From Sporosarcina ureae (GTDB taxonomy: Bacteria; Bacillota; Bacilli; Bacillales_A; Planococcaceae), in the NCBI RefSeq assembly GCF_002082015.1, contig NZ_CP015109.1, forward strand, positions 2,633,001 through 2,697,000: a DNA stretch of 64,000 nt. Reading direction: 5' to 3'. The position numbers and the translations under genes are program-made. The notes beneath the pieces were generated by a model. It did no database searches and had not been told where the DNA came from. It saw only the letters and a list, made by a program, of their open reading frames with translations. Within the stretch, counting starts at the first letter, position 1, and each line of letters opens with the position of its first letter. Below, one piece after another: positions 26,879 to 36,394 of the stretch.

Positions 26879-28348
26879 ATGAATATGATAGTAGTAGAAA
26901 AGAAAACACTTTCCAATTTTATTAATGGACAATGGGTAAAATCACTTACTGATAAATATGAAGAGGTACCAAATCCAGCGACAGGCAAGATTATTGCAGA
27001 AGTACCTATTTCAACGGAAGAAGATCTACAAGTTGCAGTAGATGCAGCGAAAAAAGCGTTCACTTCTTGGAGAAAAACGGCTGTGCCACAAAGAGCTCGT
27101 ATCCTATTTAAATATCAACAACTTCTGATTGCTCATTGGGATGAGCTGGCACAATTAATTACGATAGAAAATGGAAAGAACTATACAGAGGCTTACGGCG
27201 AAGTGTTACGCGGAATCGAATGTGTGGAATTTGCTACAGGGGCTCCGACCTTGATGATGGGGTACCAACTACCTGACATTGCGACAAATATTGAATCAGG
27301 TATGTATCGCTACCCTTTAGGAGTGGTTGCAGGGATCACCCCTTTTAACTTCCCGATGATGGTTCCTTGTTGGATGTTCCCACTTGCCATTGCAGCAGGA
27401 AATACATTCATTTTAAAACCTTCAGAGCGTACACCACTTCTGGCGAATAGATTAGCAGAGCTATTAACTGAAGCAGGACTGCCGGATGGAGTGTTCAATA
27501 TCGTTCACGGTGCACATGATATCGTGAACGGAATCTTAAGTCATCCAGACATCCCCGCTGTTTCGTTTGTTGGATCACAGCCGGTAGCAGAGTATGTGTA
27601 TAAAACAGGAACCGCTCATGGTAAGCGTGTTCAGGCGCTAGCCGGTGCTAAAAATCACTCGATTGTTATGCCCGATGCCAATATGGATGTGGCAGTTACT
27701 AATATTACCAATGCGGCATTTGGTTCAGCTGGCGAAAGGTGCATGGCCGCTTCCGTCGTAGTCGCAGTTGGAGATATTGCGGATCAACTTGTACGGCGTT
27801 TAGTGGATGAAGCGAATAAATTGACTATTGGAAACGGTTTAGAAGAAGGAGTGTTCCTTGGACCGGTCATTCGAGATTCCCATAAAGATAAAACACTTTC
27901 CTACATCGAGTCGGGGATTAAAGAGGGAGCAACTCTCGTACGTGACGGACGAGGCGATGAATCTACTTCGGAAGGGGGCTATTTCGTAGGGCCGACAATT
28001 TTTGAAGGCGTTACGACGCAAATGCGAATTTGGAAAGAAGAAATATTCGCACCTGTACTTTCGATCATCAGAGTAGAAACATTAGATGAAGCAATTGAGC
28101 TTACCAATCAATCAGACTTTGCAAATGGTGCTTGTTTATATACAGATAGCTCGAAGGCGATTCGTCAATTCCGAGAAGAAATTGATGCAGGAATGCTAGG
28201 TATAAATCTTGGCGTACCAGCACCTATGGCATTCTTCCCGTTCTCTGGCTATAAGAAGTCATTTTATGGTGATCTGCATGCAAATGGCCGTGATGGTATC
28301 GAATTTTACACACGTAAGAAAATGTTGACTGCACGTCATGAATATTAA
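26879..28348 (+). CDS. mmsA: (Methyl)malonate-semialdehyde dehydrogenase, CoA-acylating (MmsA/IolA)
   Basis: A 489-residue aldehyde dehydrogenase that converts malonate or methylmalonate semialdehyde with CoA and NAD+ to acetyl- or propionyl-CoA and CO2. MmsA-type features are [53 protein letters not shown] and the catalytic Cys in [11 protein letters not shown] (about residue 285). An AGGAGG lies seven bases before ATG 26879. It is followed by a class III aminotransferase, a pairing that fits beta-alanine or beta-aminoisobutyrate breakdown; no inositol genes are present, which argues against the iolA role. Confidence 0.9.
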   Translation: MNMIVVEKKTLSNFINGQWVKSLTDKYEEVPNPATGKIIAEVPISTEEDLQVAVDAAKKAFTSWRKTAVPQRARILFKYQQLLIAHWDELAQLITIENGKNYTEAYGEVLRGIECVEFATGAPTLMMGYQLPDIATNIESGMYRYPLGVVAGITPFNFPMMVPCWMFPLAIAAGNTFILKPSERTPLLANRLAELLTEAGLPDGVFNIVHGAHDIVNGILSHPDIPAVSFVGSQPVAEYVYKTGTAHGKRVQALAGAKNHSIVMPDANMDVAVTNITNAAFGSAGERCMAASVVVAVGDIADQLVRRLVDEANKLTIGNGLEEGVFLGPVIRDSHKDKTLSYIESGIKEGATLVRDGRGDESTSEGGYFVGPTIFEGVTTQMRIWKEEIFAPVLSIIRVETLDEAIELTNQSDFANGACLYTDSSKAIRQFREEIDAGMLGINLGVPAPMAFFPFSGYKKSFYGDLHANGRDGIEFYTRKKMLTARHEY

Positions 28349-28368
28349 TAAAAGGGGAGGCAACATTA

Positions 28369-29736
28369 TTGAAAACTTTACGCGAACAAGATCAGAATAA
28401 AGGATCATTAATTGAACAAAATCGGGATAAAGTTTGGCCTCATATTTCAGCATACAATGAAAAAAATCCTCCAATGATTATCGAAAGTGGAGAAAATGCC
28501 TGGATTACAGATCATGAGGGTAATCGCTATTTAGATGGGATGTCAGGGTTATGGTGTGTCAATGTGGGCTATGGAAGAGAAGAAATTGCACAAGTAGCCT
28601 ATGAGCAAATGAAGAAACTCGCTTACGTGCCTATGACGCAAAGCCATAAACCGGCAATTGAACTGGCTGCCAAATTAAATGAAATGCTAGGGGACGACTA
28701 TAAGATTTTCTATTCTAATAGTGGATCGGATGCAAATGAAGTAGCGTTCAAGCTTATACGCCAGTACCATCAACAAAATGGAGAACCTTCCAGATATAAA
28801 TTCCTCTCCCGTTACCGTGCGTATCATGGCAGCTCGATGGGGGCGCTGTCCGCTACGGGGCAGGCTTTACGAAAATACAAGTATGAGCCGCTAGTACCTG
28901 GATTCCTACATGTCGCACCTCCAGATAATTATCGAAAACCTGAGGGTGTTTCAGTGGAAGAGTATAATATTCAGCGTGCTTTAGAGCTTGAAGAGAAAAT
29001 TATTTGGGAACAAAAGGATACTATCGCAGGAATTATTATGGAGCCGCTCATTACAGGAGGGGGAATCTTAATTCCACATCCGGTGTACTTAGAGAAAGTC
29101 CAAGAAATCTGTACTCGTCACGGTGTCTTATTAATCATAGATGAGGTGATTTGCGGATTTGGACGCACTGGAAAAGCATTTGGGCATCAGCATTACAATC
29201 TAAAACCCGATATTGTCACGATGGCGAAAGGTTTGACTAGCGCATACCTGCCATTATCCGTAACAGCCATCCGCAAAGATATCTATGAAAAATTTGATAC
29301 AGGCGAAGATCACAGTCATTTTCGCCATGTGAATACATTTGGTGGAAACCCGGCTGCTTGTGCAGTTGCGCTTAAGAACTTAGAAATTTTGGAACGTGAA
29401 GATCTGATCAATCGTTCTGCAGAACTTGGCGAGCGATTATCGGATGAACTGGCATGTTTACAAGATCATCCCTATGTTGGAGATATTCGAAGTATCGGTT
29501 TCTTGATGGGAATTGAACTCGTTGAAGATAAGAAGACAAAAGAACCTGCGACGAATGCGCGTATCACGAAAATTATTGGAGAGTGTAAAGCGAATGGACT
29601 GATTGTCGGTCGAAACGGTGAAACAGTAGAAGGATTTAATAATGTCCTTGCGCTTTGTCCGCCACTTTCATGTACGGACGAGGATTTCGATTTCATCGTA
29701 TCTGTTATGAAAAAAGTATTTAAAGAGAATGAATAA
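28369..29736 (+). CDS. Class III aminotransferase, probable omega-amino acid:pyruvate (beta-alanine) type
   Basis: A 455-residue PLP enzyme. WITDHEGNRYLDGMSGLWCVNVGYGREEI is the typical opening of omega-amino acid:pyruvate aminotransferases. SNSGSDANEVAFKL binds the cofactor phosphate, IIDEVICGFGRTGK holds the PLP-binding Asp, and TMAKGLTSAYLPLS carries the Schiff-base Lys. The start is TTG 28369, with GGGGAGG eight bases upstream and no closer ATG. With MmsA upstream and alanine dehydrogenase downstream it would move the amino group of beta-alanine to pyruvate, giving malonate semialdehyde and L-alanine. The substrate is inferred from context. Confidence 0.87.
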   Translation: MKTLREQDQNKGSLIEQNRDKVWPHISAYNEKNPPMIIESGENAWITDHEGNRYLDGMSGLWCVNVGYGREEIAQVAYEQMKKLAYVPMTQSHKPAIELAAKLNEMLGDDYKIFYSNSGSDANEVAFKLIRQYHQQNGEPSRYKFLSRYRAYHGSSMGALSATGQALRKYKYEPLVPGFLHVAPPDNYRKPEGVSVEEYNIQRALELEEKIIWEQKDTIAGIIMEPLITGGGILIPHPVYLEKVQEICTRHGVLLIIDEVICGFGRTGKAFGHQHYNLKPDIVTMAKGLTSAYLPLSVTAIRKDIYEKFDTGEDHSHFRHVNTFGGNPAACAVALKNLEILEREDLINRSAELGERLSDELACLQDHPYVGDIRSIGFLMGIELVEDKKTKEPATNARITKIIGECKANGLIVGRNGETVEGFNNVLALCPPLSCTDEDFDFIVSVMKKVFKENE

Positions 29737-29764
29737 CAAGTTGTCTATCTTATAATTGAGTATA

Positions 29765-29811
29765 AAGCACCTCTAGTGTACCCGTATAAAGTAATCAGAG
29801 GTGCTTCTTCT
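29765..29811. terminator. Terminator after the aminotransferase gene
   Basis: AAGCACCTCT pairs with AGAGGTGCTT, followed by CTTCT. The T-run is weak, so some read-through into ald is possible. Confidence 0.7.
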
Positions 29812-29913
29812 ATGCAGTAAATAGCAGTACGTCATCTAAATGGCTTATACTACTAAATCTCAAAGAGTTGAAAGTTATACAATAGTATACATTTGATCCG
29901 AGGAGGAATGGGT

Positions 29914-31053
29914 ATGTTGATTGGTGTACCAAAAGAAATTAAAAATAACGAGAATCGTGTAGCGATGACCCCCGCAGGAGTATACACACTTCGCTCGTCT
30001 GGCCATGAAGTACTGATCGAAACGAAAGCTGGTTTAGGATCAAGTTTTACAGACGAGGAATATATTGAGGCGGGCGCACAGATTGTTCAGACAGCAGAAG
30101 AAGCATGGAGCGCTGAAATGGTTATGAAAGTAAAGGAACCGATTGCTTCTGAATATCGTTATTTTCGTAAAGGTTTACTACTATTCACATACTTGCATTT
30201 AGCACCTGAGACGGAGTTGACTAAAGCTCTTCTAGAAAGTGAAGTAACAGGACTAGCCTACGAAACAGTTCAGTTGCCTAATAACTCATTGCCGTTGCTC
30301 GCACCGATGAGTGAAGTAGCAGGAAGAATGGCGACACAAATCGGTGCTCAGTATCTTGAAAAAACGAAGGGTGGAAAAGGTATTCTGCTAGCTGGGGTGC
30401 CGGGTGTTTCTCGAGGGAAGGTTGTAATAATTGGCGGTGGACAGGCAGGAGCAAATGCTGCACGTGTGGCAATCGGGATGGGTGCTCACGTAACTGTACT
30501 GGATCTGTCAGTCGATCGTTTACGCCAATTAGATGATATATTTGGCACTAACATTCAAACACTCGTTTCGAATCCGTTTAATATCGCAGAATCGGTCAAG
30601 TCGGCAGACCTAGTTGTAGGTGCAGTGTTGATTCCTGGAGCCAAAGCACCTAAGCTTGTCTCTGAAGAAATGGTTCAATCCATGAAACCCGGTTCGGTCC
30701 TCGTGGATATCGCCATTGATCAAGGAGGAATTTTTGAAACATCCGACCGTGTAACGACACACGACGCACCAATCTATACTAAACATGATGTCGTCCATTA
30801 TGCAGTGGCTAATATGCCTGGAGCAGTACCACAGACATCGACAGTAGCATTGACCAACGTTACAGTCCCTTATGCGCTTCAAATTGCTAATAAAGGATGT
30901 AGCCAAGCCCTTCTAGATAATGAAGCCCTGCGAAAAGGTTTAAATACTATGAATGGCTATGTAACATACAAAGCCGTTGCAGAAGCACAAAACCTAGACT
31001 ACACGCCTTCCATGTCTATATTAAAAAATAATGGTTTAGTAACGAATATTTAA
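29914..31053 (+). CDS. ald: Alanine dehydrogenase
   Basis: A 379-residue NAD-dependent enzyme that oxidises L-alanine to pyruvate and ammonia. It begins [20 protein letters not shown], with the substrate-side Lys/Arg and the catalytic His in LLFTYLHLA. The NAD-binding Rossmann motif is [21 protein letters not shown] (about residues 168-188), and [11 protein letters not shown] lies near the active site. The frame opens at TTG 29893, but GAGGAGG seven bases before ATG 29914 fixes the start. It would recycle alanine made by the aminotransferase upstream. Confidence 0.95.
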   Translation: MLIGVPKEIKNNENRVAMTPAGVYTLRSSGHEVLIETKAGLGSSFTDEEYIEAGAQIVQTAEEAWSAEMVMKVKEPIASEYRYFRKGLLLFTYLHLAPETELTKALLESEVTGLAYETVQLPNNSLPLLAPMSEVAGRMATQIGAQYLEKTKGGKGILLAGVPGVSRGKVVIIGGGQAGANAARVAIGMGAHVTVLDLSVDRLRQLDDIFGTNIQTLVSNPFNIAESVKSADLVVGAVLIPGAKAPKLVSEEMVQSMKPGSVLVDIAIDQGGIFETSDRVTTHDAPIYTKHDVVHYAVANMPGAVPQTSTVALTNVTVPYALQIANKGCSQALLDNEALRKGLNTMNGYVTYKAVAEAQNLDYTPSMSILKNNGLVTNI

Positions 31054-31098
31054 AACATCGCTATATATTTACTTATAATTAGTTGAAAGTACAACAAG

Positions 31099-31157
31099 TC
31101 CCTCTGCCTACACTATATTTTGGAAACAACAATATAGTGTAACAGAAGGATTTTTTT
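31099..31157 (+). terminator. Terminator after ald
   Basis: A long imperfect stem (CCTCTGCCTACACTATATT with AATATAGTGTAACAGAAGG) followed by seven T. The rest of the 31054-31322 gap holds the next promoter and nothing else that I can see. Confidence 0.85.
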
Positions 31158-31269
31158 CACGTACTAGAAACGTCTAGCGGTACAGGTGCCAGTGGCTCGT
31201 ATCGATGCAATCAATATGTGTTCCACTCCATTACCGTAATGCTCTTGTGACTAATTTTTCCATTATCCG

Positions 31270-31297
31270 TATCAAATCTAGTGAAATCCTGTATAAT
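31270..31297 (+). promoter_or_regulatory. Possible promoter of the glucosaminidase gene
   Basis: A perfect TATAAT (31292-31297) lies 25 bp before the TTG start. The -35 candidate TATCAA (31270-31275) is weak, with a 16-bp spacer. Confidence 0.45.
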
Positions 31298-31322
31298 CAA
31301 CACCAAAAGGAGGTTGCTAGAT

Positions 31323-32999
31323 TTGAAATCTTTGACGAAATTGATCACAACTATAGCTGTTACTTTTCTGGTCGCGTTCGCACTGACACTGTCAGCTGAA
31401 GCGGCTAGTTGGCAGGATCATTCGCCTGACCAGAATCCGGACAAGCCGTGGATTGTTACGTTCAGTAAACCAGTAAATAAAAATACGGTCAGCAAACGCA
31501 CAATTTATATCAAGGACTCTAAAGGAGTAACGCAGGATAATGAAATAACCTACTCAGATTCCGACAAAAAAGTACATATTGCACCGCCTGCAGGAAATTA
31601 TCGTAGTGGAGAAACTTACATATTGTATATCACGCAAGCCGTGGAGAATACAGAAGGTACACCGTTGAAAGCACCGGTTACTAAAACGTTCTCCATTAAA
31701 GCAGGTGTAACCTATGACTTGGCACATGTACAAGCCAATGGTACGACAACTGTAGTGGAAAAGTTTCCAAGTTTTGAAGAGGCAGCAAGCCGTATGAATA
31801 GCCATCAAGTCGTGCTATTCCAAAACCGTATCATCCACATGCCAAGTGGACTGATCTCGACCGTGCCATATGGCGGTAGCTCATTGACGATTTTATATGC
31901 TGATGAAAAATTAAACAAACAGGAAACATATGTCCCGGCAGACACGGAACTTGTGTATGTCGATTCGACAGCCACTTCTGTAAAAGTTGAATTGGCGGGA
32001 AGAAACTTCTACATCAAACCACAAAATGCAACGATGCTACCGAGTCAGACTGTGACGGATCGCACACATTACAAAGTGAAAAAGGAATCGCTTTACCACT
32101 TGATTTATTCACATAAAACACAAAAGTACGCTTCGTATGAAATGGGAGCTGCGCCAAGCTTCATGCAAGAAGGGATAAAGTATTACAGCACGGACGGCAG
32201 CCATTTCCATAATGAAACAGGGGCTTTGATAGGCACGGCTCATCAATACTTCCAGTACTTGCCGATGCGCAGTATGACGCGCTATACGGCTGATGAGTTG
32301 GATGCGTATATTATGAAGCAGTTGCGGATTCTAGAAGAAGCTAATCCTACAACTTATAAAAATGCCACGACAAGAAGTAAGTTGATTGGATTAGGGACGG
32401 AGTTAAAACGTATTGAGCAGGAAAGTTATGTGAACGCGATGCATATTTTGGCGTTGGCACAACATGAAAGTCAGTACGGTTTGAGTAAGCGGGCTTTGGA
32501 GAATAATAACTTATTTGGATTGTATGTAAGAGATGATCATCCATCAAACAAAGTATTTGCTACGGTGAGTGAAAACATCCAAGAGCTAGTCGATTCGTTC
32601 CTGAATAAAAACTATCTACCTCCAGGCGCTGTATATGCAAATGGTACGAACTTCGGAAATAAAGCAATTGGCATGAACGTTAAATATGCTTCCGATCCAT
32701 ACTGGGGTTCTAAAATCGCGGGACATCTGTATCGAATGGATCGAACTATGGGCGGTAAGGAAATAGCCAATCAACTAAAAATTGGTTTGACGAATCCACC
32801 TAGTTTGAATGTACGACCTATACCTTCATCCGCTCCAGGCACGCCAACCATGTATACATATCAAAAGTTGGGGATGCCGCTCATTATTTTGGATGAACAA
32901 TTACCTGAAGCACCTTGGATAAAAATTCGTTCGGATAAAGCACCGTATGGCTGGCTGTATGTACACGGCAATTATGTAGATCGACTTGAATGGCAGTGA
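31323..32999 (+). CDS. Secreted GH73 N-acetylglucosaminidase with SbsA-type Ig domain
   Basis: About 558 residues. AAAAGGAGG stands seven bases before TTG 31323. A signal peptide (LITTIAVTFLVAFALTLSAEAA) is followed by an SbsA-like Ig domain (DKPWIVTFSKPVNKNTV to PVTKTFSIKA). A spacer region comes next, then a glucosaminidase domain with the probable catalytic Glu in LALAQHESQYGLSKRA, and a C-terminal SH3-like segment (LNVRPIPS, then WIKIRSDKAPYGWLYVHG). It would cleave peptidoglycan glycan strands during wall turnover. It is the first gene of a long block of exported proteins; a perfect terminator follows it. Confidence 0.87.
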   Translation: MKSLTKLITTIAVTFLVAFALTLSAEAASWQDHSPDQNPDKPWIVTFSKPVNKNTVSKRTIYIKDSKGVTQDNEITYSDSDKKVHIAPPAGNYRSGETYILYITQAVENTEGTPLKAPVTKTFSIKAGVTYDLAHVQANGTTTVVEKFPSFEEAASRMNSHQVVLFQNRIIHMPSGLISTVPYGGSSLTILYADEKLNKQETYVPADTELVYVDSTATSVKVELAGRNFYIKPQNATMLPSQTVTDRTHYKVKKESLYHLIYSHKTQKYASYEMGAAPSFMQEGIKYYSTDGSHFHNETGALIGTAHQYFQYLPMRSMTRYTADELDAYIMKQLRILEEANPTTYKNATTRSKLIGLGTELKRIEQESYVNAMHILALAQHESQYGLSKRALENNNLFGLYVRDDHPSNKVFATVSENIQELVDSFLNKNYLPPGAVYANGTNFGNKAIGMNVKYASDPYWGSKIAGHLYRMDRTMGGKEIANQLKIGLTNPPSLNVRPIPSSAPGTPTMYTYQKLGMPLIILDEQLPEAPWIKIRSDKAPYGWLYVHGNYVDRLEWQ

Positions 33000-33006
33000 G
33001 CACTGA

Positions 33007-33043
33007 AACAACCCCTTACCTTAATAATCGGTAAGGGGTTGTT
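33007..33043. terminator. Bidirectional terminator
   Basis: AACAACCCCTTACC pairs with GGTAAGGGGTTGTT, all 14 positions, between convergent genes. Confidence 0.92.
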
Positions 33044-33044
33044 C

Positions 33045-33968
33045 TTAGTCTATTCGATTGAAAAATTCATTCGTTAAGTCACCATTAATCCCTATGGCCG
33101 CAGCGCTTCCGGTTCCCGCTGCAACCAGTAGTTGCGAGGGAACGATATGTGAAACGTCACCCGCGGCATAGACATTCCAAACGGTGGTGCGTCCGTATTC
33201 ATCGGTCAGAATCCCTCCATGTTTATTGCGCTCGCATCCTAAGTCTTGAGCGAAATAATTGGGGTGACTCCAGAGAGGGGAAGCAAATCCGCCTGCACGG
33301 TCTATCAATGTACCGTCTTCAAGCCGTACTCTGTGCAGTTGACCATCCTCTCCTTCGAGTCCTGAAATGATATCATCTACAATTTGTATCCCTTTCGCAT
33401 TCAACTTCTTTCGTTCCTCTGCCGTTAGCTGACCTTCCCCACCTGTGAATACAATTAAATCTCGACTCCATGTATATACTTCCGCTGCCAATTTAAAGAC
33501 GTTTTTATCAGCAAAGACGGCCAATGAACGATCTCGCAATTCCCAGCCATCGCAATACGGACAACTGAAAATAGATGTACCATAAAAACGCTCAATGCCT
33601 GGCACATTAGGTTGCTCGTCACGCAAACCGACTGCGAGAAGGACTTTCTGCGTGCGGAACGTCTTGCCATCAGCCGTCATCAATTCATAATGCGATTCAT
33701 CCAAACGTTCCACCGCAACTATTTTCTGATGATGAAATGTCACAGATGGATAATGTGTCAGTTCTTCCCGTCCAATCCGCCGCAATTCAGCAGGCTGGAT
33801 ACCGTCACGCGTTAAGAATCCATGTGACGCACGAGAGACACGGTTTCGTGCATGATCATCGTCAAACACAATGACATTCCGTCTCGCCCGTCCAAGTACT
33901 AAAGCCGCACTTAATCCAGCAGGACCTCCACCAATGATTGCACATTCATAGATCATAATTGTTTTCAT
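33045..33968 (-). CDS. Thioredoxin-reductase-like FAD/NAD(P) oxidoreductase
   Basis: 307 residues. The FAD-binding motif is IIGGGPAGLSAALVLGRARR, a CPYCDGWE segment (Cys-x-x-Cys, about residue 136) matches the redox motif of the TrxB-like group, and VYAAGDVSH is the C-terminal FAD motif. The second nucleotide-binding region lacks an obvious GxGxxG, as in TrxB-like enzymes that do not use thioredoxin. The start is uncertain: ATG 33968 is very close to AAAAGGA and ATG 33956 is far from it. It stands alone inside the exported-protein block. Partner protein unknown. Confidence 0.82.
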   Translation of the reverse strand: MKTIMIYECAIIGGGPAGLSAALVLGRARRNVIVFDDDHARNRVSRASHGFLTRDGIQPAELRRIGREELTHYPSVTFHHQKIVAVERLDESHYELMTADGKTFRTQKVLLAVGLRDEQPNVPGIERFYGTSIFSCPYCDGWELRDRSLAVFADKNVFKLAAEVYTWSRDLIVFTGGEGQLTAEERKKLNAKGIQIVDDIISGLEGEDGQLHRVRLEDGTLIDRAGGFASPLWSHPNYFAQDLGCERNKHGGILTDEYGRTTVWNVYAAGDVSHIVPSQLLVAAGTGSAAAIGINGDLTNEFFNRID

Positions 33969-34247
33969 TCCTTTTCATTTCATTTTAGTTATATAACTTC
34001 CCATGAAATGCGTGAAGTAAACTGTAGTGTGTGCAGTTTGGTAGAAAGTAGAAGCAACTGGGTTATAAAAATATAGATGCTTCGATTGGCGAAGCTAAAA
34101 ATGTTTTCAAGTACTAGAGATCTGTTTAAAGCTTTGCGGTTTACTAATTACAGTTCGCACGAGACAAATAGCCCGAAAGGACCGGTTCTGATTTCTTAAC
34201 TAATGGCCAATAATGCCGATAAATGGAGAAGAGAACTTTATTTCCAT

Positions 34248-34299
34248 ATAGCCAGGCGGATAAGTCGAAAAAGATCGTATTCAAGACGTGACTGGCTAT
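34248..34299 (+). other. Leader hairpin in the 33969-34341 intergenic gap
   Basis: ATAGCCAG (34248-34255) and CTGGCTAT (34292-34299) are perfectly complementary around a 36-nt loop, about 40 bp before the start of the beta-helix-like protein. The remaining 280 bp of the gap shows no gene, and no riboswitch I can confirm. Confidence 0.4.
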
Positions 34300-34341
34300 T
34301 TAGTGCAACACCAAATTTATCGAGTAGAGGAGAATAAGGAG

Positions 34342-36363
34342 ATGAAACAAATTTGGAAAGCCGCGTTTGCACTGATCCTGTTGGTCAGTGTGTTAGGAGC
34401 GGGATTGAAAGCAGATGCAGCCGCGAAGCCGGGGACTGCTGAGCCGGTTGAGAAGAAGCCTTATGAGTATGAGTTTGTCGTGGATGAAAATGCAATATAT
34501 AATGAATTTTTTGGTGCGAAGGAAATGGTGATTACGTTTGATAAAAATATTAATCCAACAATTGCATTCAACGACGTGTATGTCGAGCAGATAGTAGAAG
34601 GTAAAAACATAAAAGTACCAATCGTATTACAGTCGTCAGTTAATGGAAACAAACTTACTATCACATTTAAAAACCTAGAATTTGTAGATTATATTGATAA
34701 AGAAGACTTCCAGTTAGTAATAAAACAAGGCACGTTATATTTTGATCAGCTGACAGACTATAAATTGCCGTTTAAATTTTATGATTTAACGCCTGGGTTC
34801 GAATCCGTTTTTGTCAATGTGGATAATGCTGATAAAATAAATAATAAAATTTTTAAACATAATGAGCCTCGTAATATTAAGATTCAAGTCCCGCCGCTTT
34901 ATATTACGGATATTGAGACTATTCATCGTTATAATGGTGTCACAGATGTAAAAGCGCCAAATCTATCCAATATCGATGTGATTGCAGATCCTAGAGCGAC
35001 TAGATTAAAAGTTGAATTAGGAGTAGATAATCAATTTGAAAGAGATTTGGATCGTTCGACAGCGGGTGTGAATGGCTTTTCTATGGGGCAAGCAGGTATT
35101 AGTGATCTACTCTGTAAGGATACAAGTATCCTAGAAGAGAACTGCGAAGAATATAATCCAGGTGATGATTTTCAATTAACAGCCTACAGCGAGTCAGGAC
35201 GTAAACTTGAGACTAGAAATTTTAAAATGCAAATCAATGATCGTCAGAAGGATTTTAAAATTAGTGACTATGTGAAGGCAGATGCGAAACAGTTTGGTAA
35301 GCCGATCTCACTTTATGACTTGATGGCGACACCGACTACATTAGAAAAAATTATGGAAGGCACACAGTTAAGTGCGTTGAATAAATTAGGTCTTACTTAT
35401 TCAGTAGGAAACAGCATTGAAGTAAATAACTTAGAACAACTTCAAATGGCATTAGCTAATGACAAATTTAAAACTATTATTATAAATCATGATATTAGTG
35501 TAATGAGTCTACTGGAAGACACGCTTGTAATTGATCGCAATGTCACAATTAAAGGTGGTAAAAATACACCTAAATCCACTATTACAGGACATGTTCAATT
35601 AGGAAAAGAAAAGAATAGAATTATACGACTTGAAAATTTGGATATTAATGGAGTCTTAACTGTAAATGTAGGTGAAGAAGGAATAGCAATATTGGATGAG
35701 GTAAGTGTTACAGGAACACCAGGACCAAGCACACAAATCATAAGCGGCGGTAAGGATTCTGTTCATCTAAATAATTTCATATCTACTGGTGGGATAGTAG
35801 TTCAAAATAAGCAAAAGCTTCGTATTGTTACAACAAATACTACTACTGAACCACTATACATCGACTATAAAGCGCAAGCGCCTGTCGACTTAGAAATAGT
35901 TAGCGGGACGGTACATCTAAATTCAGATGATGAATTAACTCTTGATAATGTATTTAACGTAGTTGCTGATGAAACACACGCCACTGTAAATACGACAGGT
36001 AAATTAGTAGCTCCATACTTTATTTTTAAAAATCAAACTTTACAAGAAGATGATGTAACTAATGGCAATGAAATCCCGTTTTCAGGAGAATTTGAAATCC
36101 CGGTAAATGGAACCGAGGCTTCTGTTGATATAGAAGAAGTAGTCGGAAAGATTATGGGTCAAGAATATTTGGGGAAATTAACTTCTTGGAAGGTAATAAA
36201 AAATAATACTGAATGGAGTATAGATCTAAACGATACAAAAATAAACATAAGTGGAATAAAGAAGTCTGGTACTGAAACTATATCATTCAGTGCTATTGAT
36301 GAAAAAAAGGTTTCTTATGTTATACATTTAACAATAAAAATTGGCGAAGTAAACCAACAGTAA
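34342..36363 (+). CDS. Exported protein with C-terminal beta-helix-like region
   Basis: About 673 residues, function not recognised. ATG 34342 begins a clear signal peptide (KQIWKAAFALILLVSVLGAGLKADAA). The N-terminal third is beta-rich with Ig-like character (EMVITFDKNINPTIAFNDVYV, VPIVLQSSVNGNKLTITF). The second half (about residue 380 onward) looks like a right-handed beta-helix: VNNLEQLQMALANDKFKTII, DTLVIDRNVTIKGGKNT, RIIRLENLDINGVLTVN, GIAILDEVSVTG. That pattern is common in bacterial surface and S-layer-associated proteins. No LPXTG, SLH or transmembrane anchor is present. It is followed 31 bp later by the RCC1 protein gene, probably on one transcript. Confidence 0.72.
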   Translation: MKQIWKAAFALILLVSVLGAGLKADAAAKPGTAEPVEKKPYEYEFVVDENAIYNEFFGAKEMVITFDKNINPTIAFNDVYVEQIVEGKNIKVPIVLQSSVNGNKLTITFKNLEFVDYIDKEDFQLVIKQGTLYFDQLTDYKLPFKFYDLTPGFESVFVNVDNADKINNKIFKHNEPRNIKIQVPPLYITDIETIHRYNGVTDVKAPNLSNIDVIADPRATRLKVELGVDNQFERDLDRSTAGVNGFSMGQAGISDLLCKDTSILEENCEEYNPGDDFQLTAYSESGRKLETRNFKMQINDRQKDFKISDYVKADAKQFGKPISLYDLMATPTTLEKIMEGTQLSALNKLGLTYSVGNSIEVNNLEQLQMALANDKFKTIIINHDISVMSLLEDTLVIDRNVTIKGGKNTPKSTITGHVQLGKEKNRIIRLENLDINGVLTVNVGEEGIAILDEVSVTGTPGPSTQIISGGKDSVHLNNFISTGGIVVQNKQKLRIVTTNTTTEPLYIDYKAQAPVDLEIVSGTVHLNSDDELTLDNVFNVVADETHATVNTTGKLVAPYFIFKNQTLQEDDVTNGNEIPFSGEFEIPVNGTEASVDIEEVVGKIMGQEYLGKLTSWKVIKNNTEWSIDLNDTKINISGIKKSGTETISFSAIDEKKVSYVIHLTIKIGEVNQQ

Positions 36364-36394
36364 AAGAAATCAAGTAAAAGGAGTTGAGTGTAGT

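Noticed and set aside
34090..34235. Cyclic-di-GMP or other known riboswitch upstream of the exported protein gene
   Set aside because: A segment resembling ATGGCC-N-TGCCGA is present, but the conserved GCAAACC and ACGCAAAGC blocks are missing.
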